Assembly (NCBI RefSeq): GCF_902859725.1
Contig: NZ_CADIJP010000013.1
Span: forward strand, 62,001 to 126,000
DNA: 64,000 nucleotides
Direction of reading: 5' to 3'
Source: Achromobacter mucicolens
Lineage (GTDB): Bacteria; Pseudomonadota; Gammaproteobacteria; Burkholderiales; Burkholderiaceae_B
How positions within the stretch are numbered: position 1 is the stretch's first letter; the number at the start of each line of letters is the position of its first letter. Below are positions 7,904-14,404 of the stretch, one piece after another. The notes below the pieces were generated by a model. The model was not told where the DNA came from and ran no database searches. It saw only the letters and a list, made by a program, of their open reading frames with translations. The position numbers and the translations under genes were made by a program.

Positions 7904-8716
7904 CTAGCGGGAAACGCGCCCGCCAGGCGATGCGTCCGCCTCGCGCTTGCGATGCGCGAAATTCAGCGTCACCATCAGCCCCGCCGCCATCGAGAACAGG
8001 TGCTTGAGCGTGTGGCCGCTCATGAACGCGAACGTCTGGTAGATCTGATAGTCCAGCAGTTCGGCGGCCTTGGCCAGCACGTAGAACCCGATGGCCGCGC
8101 CGAAGTACAGCCGTTCGCGCAGCGGGGTGCCGTTTCTCCATTGCAGCAGCGGCACCAGCACCAGCGGCATGAACTGCACGAAGAGGTAGGGACGCAGATC
8201 GCCCGTGGACGTGTGGTCGGTGTACCACCACCACGCCACGCTGCCTACCGCCAGCGCGGTCCACAGCACATCGACCCAGCGGCCGTCGCCGACGGTCTCG
8301 CGCCAGACGGCCGACAGGATGCCGGCGCACAGCAGCGCGATGGGCAGGCGGTCCCAGATCAGGCGCGCGTTGTCGGGCAAGAGGTGATACCACCCGGAGC
8401 CGAAGGCGGTCAGCATGAGCGCAAGGAAGAACACGGTGTAGCCGGGCCGGATGGCGTCCAGCGCAGGCTGGCGGCGCGACTGCATGACCAGCGCCAAGCC
8501 ATACCAGCCGACCACCGCGAAGCCCAGGTTGGAGAGCACATCGCCCGCGTTGGGAATGCCCAGCCACGCGCGCTTGTCGGCAAAGTCGTGATAGTGCTCG
8601 AGCTGGGCGATCGGCCCGTGCAGCACGAGGCCCACGGCCGCCAGGATCACCACTGTCCATGGAAGCAAGCGGCGCGTGTTCAGGCCGGGGGGCGTTGCAG
8701 CAGGTAGTGTGCTCAT
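7904..8716 (-). CDS. Ceramidase-like integral membrane hydrolase (CREST superfamily)
   Basis: A 270-aa protein with about seven membrane helices. It has the residue pattern of the alkaline-ceramidase/CREST superfamily: S-x3-H in GSGWYHLLPD, Asp in LIWDRLP, and H-x3-H in SGHTLKH near the C terminus, which together would bind a catalytic metal. Family members hydrolyse amide bonds in lipids within the membrane. The substrate here is unknown because most betaproteobacteria lack ceramide. The start at 8716 (MSTLPAATPP) has GGGGAAG upstream; longer in-frame extensions are low-complexity and unlikely. It is next to, but not clearly co-transcribed with, the hydrolase upstream. Confidence 0.8.
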   Translation of the reverse strand: MSTLPAATPPGLNTRRLLPWTVVILAAVGLVLHGPIAQLEHYHDFADKRAWLGIPNAGDVLSNLGFAVVGWYGLALVMQSRRQPALDAIRPGYTVFFLALMLTAFGSGWYHLLPDNARLIWDRLPIALLCAGILSAVWRETVGDGRWVDVLWTALAVGSVAWWWYTDHTSTGDLRPYLFVQFMPLVLVPLLQWRNGTPLRERLYFGAAIGFYVLAKAAELLDYQIYQTFAFMSGHTLKHLFSMAAGLMVTLNFAHRKREADASPGGRVSR

Positions 8717-8883
8717 GCAGGTCTTCCCCGGCAGGCGGGTGTGCCGGCTAATGCTGATAGTAAAGCCGGCGCCCCGCATCGGCCACAATCTGCCGCAAGA
8801 GGCGCCGAAGGCGTTTGCCGACGCGGTGCTTCGCGTCACCCGCCTGTAGCGCAAACGCGTCAGGCCGCGACGCAACGCGCCGT

Positions 8884-9681
8884 TCAGGCGGCGCGGGGCA
8901 GCCAGTCCGAGACGGTCGCAAGGACCTGCTCCGGCATCTCGCGGTGCGGCACGTGGCCGCAGTTCTCGAAGATGACGGGCCGCGCGCCCGCCAGCTGCGC
9001 AATGCGCTCGGCGTGCACCGTGGAGCCGTATTCGTCGTTGTCGCCGTGCAGCGCCAGCGCGGGGCATTTCACCTGCGCCAGCTGCGGGTCCAGCGTCCAG
9101 TCCGCGAAGTCCGGCGACAGCCAGGTGTCGATCCAGGCGCTCAGCACCCAGGCCGCCTTGTCGCCGTGATACTTCTTCAGGCGGTCAAGCTGTCCGGGCT
9201 GCGCGAAAGACTCGCGCGCCTGCCGGATGCCTTCCAGGGTGCGTTCCTCTGCGTAGACCTGCGCGGATTCAGTGATGAGCGCGCGGCACGACTGCGGATA
9301 CGCCGCGGCGCTGGCAATGGCCATGCCGCCGCCCACGCTGTGGCCGAAAGCCGCGAACTGGTCCAGCTCCAGCGCCTCGCGCACGGCGCGAAATCCCTCG
9401 ATGGCCTCGCGCACCACGAAGTCCACACCCAGCGTGCCCTTATAGGGGTCGGACCGGCCGAATCCCAGGCGGTCGTAGGCGATGACTTCGCGGCCCGTCG
9501 CGCCGGCCAGCCGTTCCGGAAAGTCTCGCCACAGCTCCACGCATCCCAGCGAATCGTGCATCAGCACGATGGGCGCGCCGCTGCCGGCAGACGCAGCGGA
9601 TGCGGCGGGCGTCCAGCGCCGCACGAAAAGCTGGCCGCTGGCGGCGGGGACGAATACATCTTGGAATTCGGCGGACGACAT
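8884..9681 (-). CDS. Alpha/beta-fold hydrolase
   Basis: A 265-aa cytoplasmic protein with a complete alpha/beta hydrolase layout: oxyanion region VLMHDSLGCVELW, nucleophile Ser in GHSVGGG, acid in ALHGDNDEY and His in NCGHVPHREMPEQV. Length and motifs fit the broad esterase/epoxide hydrolase/haloperoxidase group. A GTG one codon earlier (9684) is an alternative start; neither has a strong ribosome-binding site. Substrate unknown. The 168-bp gap to the ceramidase-like gene argues against tight coupling. Confidence 0.85.
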   Translation of the reverse strand: MSSAEFQDVFVPAASGQLFVRRWTPAASAASAGSGAPIVLMHDSLGCVELWRDFPERLAGATGREVIAYDRLGFGRSDPYKGTLGVDFVVREAIEGFRAVREALELDQFAAFGHSVGGGMAIASAAAYPQSCRALITESAQVYAEERTLEGIRQARESFAQPGQLDRLKKYHGDKAAWVLSAWIDTWLSPDFADWTLDPQLAQVKCPALALHGDNDEYGSTVHAERIAQLAGARPVIFENCGHVPHREMPEQVLATVSDWLPRAA

Positions 9682-9967
9682 CACGGGTTCTCACGGAATA
9701 GAAGGCACGGGACGCCTCTCGGGCGCGGCAGCACGCCAGCCGCTTCCCGGGGACAGTCGGAAATAGTAGCGTAGGCGCGCGCACGCGCTTGCTGGCGTCG
9801 CGCGCCGGTATCAAAGGCGTGACGTTACGAATGCAATTGCTACTGCACCACGGCGGACCGTGGCCGCACGCACATCATTTGTCGCATTACATGCCCTGCC
9901 CGCGCACCGATTTTCGCCGGCGCGCCACTACGATGGCCGCAGTCATTTACCGCACCAGGAGCAAGTC

Positions 9968-10468
9968 ATGAAGATCCCTTTCCGCCACCTCGCCGGCGCC
10001 GCCGCCCTCATCGCGGCGCAGTGCTACGCAGGCACCGCCAGCGCGCATTGGCTCGATGCCGTAAAGGGACAGATGGAAGGCGCGGGCCAAGGCAGTGCAA
10101 CCCAAGGCGGCGCCGCCCAAAGCAATGCCGGCCAAGGCGGCATCCTGCAGGGCCTGGGCAACAGCCTGCCGCTGTCTTCGCTTACCCCGGCCTCGGCCGG
10201 CAACGCGGCCGGCGTGCTGGAGTTCTGCATGAAGAACAACTACCTGGCCGGTGGCGATGCGCAGGCCTTGAAAGACAAGTTGATGGGCAAGATCGGCGGC
10301 GGCTCGACGCAGAAGGCCAAGTCGGATTCGGGATACCTTGCCGGCCTGCAAGGCCTGCTCAACGGCAGCGACGGCAAATCGGTGGACCTGAGCGGCGGCG
10401 GGCTGAAAGAGGAACTGACCCGCAAGGCGTGCGATCAGGTGTTGAAGCACGCGAAGTCGTTCCTCTGA
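9968..10468 (+). CDS. DUF2501 (YjjA-like) periplasmic protein
   Basis: A 166-aa exported protein with a signal peptide (about residues 1-26, ending ASA), a Gly/Gln-rich segment and a conserved core (AAGVLEFCMKNNYL) ending ACDQVLKHAKSFL. The two Cys residues of the core could form a disulfide. This matches the DUF2501/YjjA family of unknown function. The ATG at 9968 follows AGGAG by six bases; an upstream in-frame extension lacks a ribosome-binding site. Confidence 0.85.
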   Translation: MKIPFRHLAGAAALIAAQCYAGTASAHWLDAVKGQMEGAGQGSATQGGAAQSNAGQGGILQGLGNSLPLSSLTPASAGNAAGVLEFCMKNNYLAGGDAQALKDKLMGKIGGGSTQKAKSDSGYLAGLQGLLNGSDGKSVDLSGGGLKEELTRKACDQVLKHAKSFL

Positions 10469-10499
10469 CTGCTGTTGCCCAACCACCGGCGGGTGCCCC

Positions 10500-11327
10500 A
10501 TGTCGTGGCAGTGGTATCTTCTGCGGATCTTTCGTCCCAAACCCGCGCCCATGTCCGACGTTCCCGCTCCCGCCGATTCGCCCGTTACCGATGCGCCGGC
10601 GGCGCCGCACCGGCCTTTCATCCAGAATGCCGGCACCCGTCGCACCCTGCATTTCACGCAGCAGGAGATCCAGAGCAGCATGTCGCTGCTCAACCCGGAC
10701 GCGCTGGAGATCGAGTACACGCGGATGATGATGGGCTTCGTGCTGTTCAAGCCGGAACCGGCGGACATCCTGATGGTGGGGCTGGGGGGCGGATCGCTGC
10801 CCAAGTTCTGCCACCGCTATCTGACGGGGGCGCGCATCACGGTGGTGGAGATCGATCCGGCCGTCATCGCGCTGCGCGACGCGTTCATGGTGCCGCCGGA
10901 CGGCGAGCGCTTCCAGGTGATCGAGGCCGACGCGGCCCGGCACCTCGCGGGTCTGTCCGAACAGGCTGATGTGATCTTCCTGGATGGATTCGTGGCCGGC
11001 GGCATCCCCGACCCGCTGTGCAGCGCCGGCTTTTACGCCGACTGCCATCGCGCCTTGCGCGCCGACGGCATCCTGGTGATCAATTTCCACGTCAACCACC
11101 CGATGCACCACGAGTACCTGGACCGCGTGCGCGCGTCGTTCGGCTCGTCGATGTTCGAAGTGGTGGACGACGACATGACCAACAGCATCGTGTTCGCCTG
11201 CAAGGGCGATCTGCTGAACGACCCCGCCGCGGCGCAGGTGAAGCGCCCGGCATCGATGCCCAAGGACGCGTGGCGCCAGCTCATGCCGACGATGCGCGTG
11301 ATTGGGGCGACGTTGGAATTGCGGTAG
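10500..11327 (+). CDS. Spermidine-synthase-like SAM-dependent methyltransferase-fold protein
   Basis: About 275 aa. The Rossmann core has the SAM/dcSAM-binding loop MVGLGGGSLPKF, the acidic strand end VVEIDP and DADAARHL-like and VIFLDGF motifs, typical of the spermine/spermidine synthase superfamily. The N-terminal beta-domain is short and the full catalytic aminopropyltransferase set is not evident. It is therefore safer to call it a superfamily member than SpeE. An internal ATG at 10551 (MSDVPAP) is an alternative start. The gene converges on the five-gene operon with only 12 bp between the stop codons. Confidence 0.8.
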   Translation: MSWQWYLLRIFRPKPAPMSDVPAPADSPVTDAPAAPHRPFIQNAGTRRTLHFTQQEIQSSMSLLNPDALEIEYTRMMMGFVLFKPEPADILMVGLGGGSLPKFCHRYLTGARITVVEIDPAVIALRDAFMVPPDGERFQVIEADAARHLAGLSEQADVIFLDGFVAGGIPDPLCSAGFYADCHRALRADGILVINFHVNHPMHHEYLDRVRASFGSSMFEVVDDDMTNSIVFACKGDLLNDPAAAQVKRPASMPKDAWRQLMPTMRVIGATLELR

Positions 11328-11339
11328 GCGGGGCGGCCG

Positions 11340-12671
11340 CTACGCCGGATCGCTCAGCATGATCGACAGCAGTTCGCGGGTGGCGCGCGACAGGTCGCGG
11401 GGCGCCGGTGCATCGCCCTTTTCTCCCAGCGTTTTCGTCAGGCTCGACACCGTCTGCGCGACGGCTTCGTCGTCCAGCACCGTCGGCGCACGTCCGGCGT
11501 CCGCGGCCGGCACGGGCGGGGGCGTGATGTGTTTTCTGGCCGCCTTGAGCAGATCCGCCACCGGATCGGTCTTGCCGCGGGCGTTGACGCGGTCGGTCAT
11601 GGCGGTGGCCAGGCTCTTGCCGCCGCCGCGGGTCCGCAGGCCGGACCGCTCGCTGGCGGCCTCCCAGGCGGCGCGCTGGGCTGCGTAGGCGGTAAGCAGC
11701 GCGAAGCGGTCCGCGTCGATGAGCAGCGGCGATTCGGCCACCGCGATCAGGAGGGACTGGTAGGCGGCGCTTGCGGCCGTGGCATCGTTGCCGATCAGGG
11801 CCTTGGAGACGTCTTTCCACAGATGATGGAACGGAAGCGTGGTGGCCGCGGCGAACATATCCGTGCCCAGCGTCGCGCGCTGCTCGAAGGCCAGGACCAG
11901 ATAGTCGACGTCGTTCACGGGCTCGGGCTTACCCGCGCCTTGCTGGCGGTGCAGCACGCCATCCACCAGTTGCAGCCCCGTCAGCTTGTCCTGCGAGTCC
12001 GCGCCCGCCAGGACGCGAAAACCGCTGCGCCGCAGCGCATCGCCATCGTAGACGCCGAAGCGCACGCTGACGCCATCGGTGCCGAACAGCTTGGCAAGCG
12101 GGGTGAGCAGGCTTTCGCCCGTCTTGACGATGGCGCCGCCCACCGGGCCGCCCAGCATCGTGACCGCGGTGGAGACGAAATCCAGGATGCCGCGGGACAG
12201 GCTGCTGTCGGCAAAACGGCACAGCGCCGCATACATCTCCAGCCCGTCGCTGGCGTAAGGGACGTTGCGCGCCACATAGACGTCGCGAAACGCCACGCGG
12301 CGGGCGCCGGCGTCCGGCGCGGCCGCGCCCAGCGCCTGCTGGATGAGGTCGTAGCCGACGATGTACGGAATCTCGCGCCGGACGCCGTCCGCGCCGTATC
12401 GCAGGAAGAACGTGCAGAGCGGCAGGAACTGGCTGAGGTAATTGCCGGCCTCGCACAGGCGCATTTCGACCAGCCGGACGCTGAAGTAGCACTGGCCGGG
12501 CACGAAGGCGGCGCCGTCCAGTCCCGCGGCCAGCGCGGGGTTGCCGGCGGGCGGCTCGATCTGCGCATAGAAGTTGCGTCCCGCGGGGACGGTGGGCAGG
12601 AGGGCGCCCGCGCCGTCCCCGCCTGCCGCCTTGCCGCCGATGCCGCGCAGCATGCCGAATAACCTATCCAT
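11340..12671 (-). CDS. Protein of unknown family, last gene of the CHAT/papain/amidase operon
   Basis: A 443-aa protein that I do not recognise. It is preceded by an AAGGAG site seven bases from the ATG and starts 42 bp after the CHAT gene, so it is the fifth gene of the operon. The N-terminal half has mixed alpha/beta character with several Cys and aromatic residues. A Gly/Ala-rich amphipathic stretch near the middle (about residues 160-195, ILDFVSTAVTMLGGPVGGAI) could touch membranes but is not a clear transmembrane helix. The C-terminal 100 residues are charged and Pro/Ala-rich, ending LSRATRELLSIMLSDPA. By position it could be the effector or the protease target of the system; that is inference only. 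Confidence 0.75.
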   Translation of the reverse strand: MDRLFGMLRGIGGKAAGGDGAGALLPTVPAGRNFYAQIEPPAGNPALAAGLDGAAFVPGQCYFSVRLVEMRLCEAGNYLSQFLPLCTFFLRYGADGVRREIPYIVGYDLIQQALGAAAPDAGARRVAFRDVYVARNVPYASDGLEMYAALCRFADSSLSRGILDFVSTAVTMLGGPVGGAIVKTGESLLTPLAKLFGTDGVSVRFGVYDGDALRRSGFRVLAGADSQDKLTGLQLVDGVLHRQQGAGKPEPVNDVDYLVLAFEQRATLGTDMFAAATTLPFHHLWKDVSKALIGNDATAASAAYQSLLIAVAESPLLIDADRFALLTAYAAQRAAWEAASERSGLRTRGGGKSLATAMTDRVNARGKTDPVADLLKAARKHITPPPVPAADAGRAPTVLDDEAVAQTVSSLTKTLGEKGDAPAPRDLSRATRELLSIMLSDPA

Positions 12672-12713
12672 GTCAGCTCCTTGTTGTTTGGGGCGCGCGC
12701 AGCGGCTTTGGGC

Positions 12714-14378
12714 TCAGTCGCGCACGATGGCCACGGCCGACGCCCAGGTCGGCAGGTCGCCCGCGTCGCCCTGCGCGGCCTTGCACGCGTAGCGGTAGGC
12801 TTCCGCCAGGTCCTTGGGCTGCGCCGCGTCCAGGTACACGTCGTAGAAGCGCTGGATGTAGCGGGCGCAGGATTCCTCTTCGACCTGCCAGCGAAATGCC
12901 AGCACGCCGGCCGCGCCGGCGCGCATGACTTCCAGCGCCGTGCGCACCGACGCGCCGCTGCACGAGGACAGCACCAGCAGCTTGCACTTGCCCGCTTCCA
13001 TCCACTGGCCGATCAGCCGGATCGACAGCTGCCACGCTTCGCCGTCCTCGCCGGGCAGCACCAGCATCGTGCTTTCGCCCTCGGACACCGAATGGCCGGC
13101 GAAATGGAAGATGTCGTAGTTGCCCGTGCGCAACCGTTCCTCGATGCGGCGTTGCAGGGCTGCGCCCACCAGTCCTGTTTCGTCAGCGGCGCGCACGTGA
13201 TCGATGATGAGGTGCCCGGGTGCGCGCGCCGCCAGCTCGGCCAGGTGTTCGCGTTCCTTCGCCACGGACTGCAGCGGTCCGAACTCCATGGCGGGCAGCG
13301 GGGGGCCGCCGTCCTCGCGCCGGAAGGTGACGGTGCCAAATACCGAACTGGCGTCCATGAACAGCATCCGCACCGGCTGGCCGGGCGCGCGGGCGTCCGG
13401 CTCCCAGCGCGGCGCGGGCGCCGTGCCTTCCAGATGCAGGCGCCGCGCCATCGGCAGCTCCAGGCACAGGTAGCGGCCGCTGTCGGCGCCGAACTCGCGT
13501 CCCATCTCGAAGGGCAGGTTGAACAGGCGCGACACCTCCTGGCTGGCCAGGTTGAATTCAAAGCGCAGGTCCAGCCCCGCAAAGGCGCCGGCCCCTGGCG
13601 ATACTTCCTCGTCGCGCGCCCGCTGGATCAGCTTGGCGACGGGCGCGCCCAGGCTGTGTGTGACCATGGCGCTGAAGACGTCTTCGCCCACCCCGCTCAG
13701 GTCCTTGAGCCATTGCGGCGCCTTCGTCTCGCCCAGATACGGGCTGAAGGTCTCGATACGGCCCACCAGCGCGGAGATCCGGTCGCGCTCCTTGTAGGGC
13801 ATGTCTTGCGAGGAATATTCGTGCCGCCCCATCTGGATGCGGTAGGTGATCGAATGCTCGCCCACGCGGATGATGAGCCGCCGCCGGCGCTTGGGCGCCA
13901 GCGGCGTCAGGCATGTGAGCACGGTGGCGACCTCCGCGCCGCTGTTGATGGCGGTCTTCGCGTCGTTGGTCCACATGAAGACTTCCGGGCGCTCCAGCAC
14001 ATAGCGCTGCACGAGCTCGGGCGGGTCCACCGCCAGGACCAGCAAGGGCACCGAAGACCGCCGGGCTATCCACTCCAGCAGTTCCACCGCCGCCGCGCCG
14101 GGCTTGCCGCGCTTGCTGGCGGTCGAGCCCAGCCGGGCGTCGATGATGACAAGCCGCGGTTCGATGCGGGGCGTCGACAAATCCCAGGATTCGATCTGCG
14201 TCTTGGCGCTTTCCAGCGAGGTGCGGCGGCGCAGTTCCGCGCCCACGAACGGCGCGATCGCGGGGTACTGCTGCACGTGGCGGTGCAGTTGGGCGAGGTT
14301 GTTGGCCCAGTCGTCCTCGTGCTCGTCGTTCATGCTGGCCAGCAGGATGAAGTTGGGTCCGGCGGGGTCGTGTTCCAT
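12714..14378 (-). CDS. Receiver-like domain fused to a CHAT (caspase-like) protease
   Basis: A 554-aa cytoplasmic protein. The C-terminal third (about residues 330-554) is a CHAT domain: YDIFHFAGHS places catalytic H429, KLLVLSSCSG places catalytic C473, and the trailing GAAGVLAFRWQVEEES and FYDVYL motifs are typical. The N-terminal 155 residues look like a response-regulator receiver: an acidic cluster after strand 1 (NDEHEDD), D80 at the phospho-acceptor position (LVIID) and alternating strands and helices. A beta-rich segment (165-320) joins them. There is no TPR, unlike separase-type CHAT proteins. It starts 26 bp after the degenerate-kinase gene. I choose the ATG at 14378; a longer frame would overlap that gene deeply. 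Likely a protease triggered by its partner. Confidence 0.88.
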   Translation of the reverse strand: MEHDPAGPNFILLASMNDEHEDDWANNLAQLHRHVQQYPAIAPFVGAELRRRTSLESAKTQIESWDLSTPRIEPRLVIIDARLGSTASKRGKPGAAAVELLEWIARRSSVPLLVLAVDPPELVQRYVLERPEVFMWTNDAKTAINSGAEVATVLTCLTPLAPKRRRRLIIRVGEHSITYRIQMGRHEYSSQDMPYKERDRISALVGRIETFSPYLGETKAPQWLKDLSGVGEDVFSAMVTHSLGAPVAKLIQRARDEEVSPGAGAFAGLDLRFEFNLASQEVSRLFNLPFEMGREFGADSGRYLCLELPMARRLHLEGTAPAPRWEPDARAPGQPVRMLFMDASSVFGTVTFRREDGGPPLPAMEFGPLQSVAKEREHLAELAARAPGHLIIDHVRAADETGLVGAALQRRIEERLRTGNYDIFHFAGHSVSEGESTMLVLPGEDGEAWQLSIRLIGQWMEAGKCKLLVLSSCSGASVRTALEVMRAGAAGVLAFRWQVEEESCARYIQRFYDVYLDAAQPKDLAEAYRYACKAAQGDAGDLPTWASAVAIVRD

Positions 14379-14404
14379 GATGGCTGTCCCAGGTTCCCGA
14401 TGCC

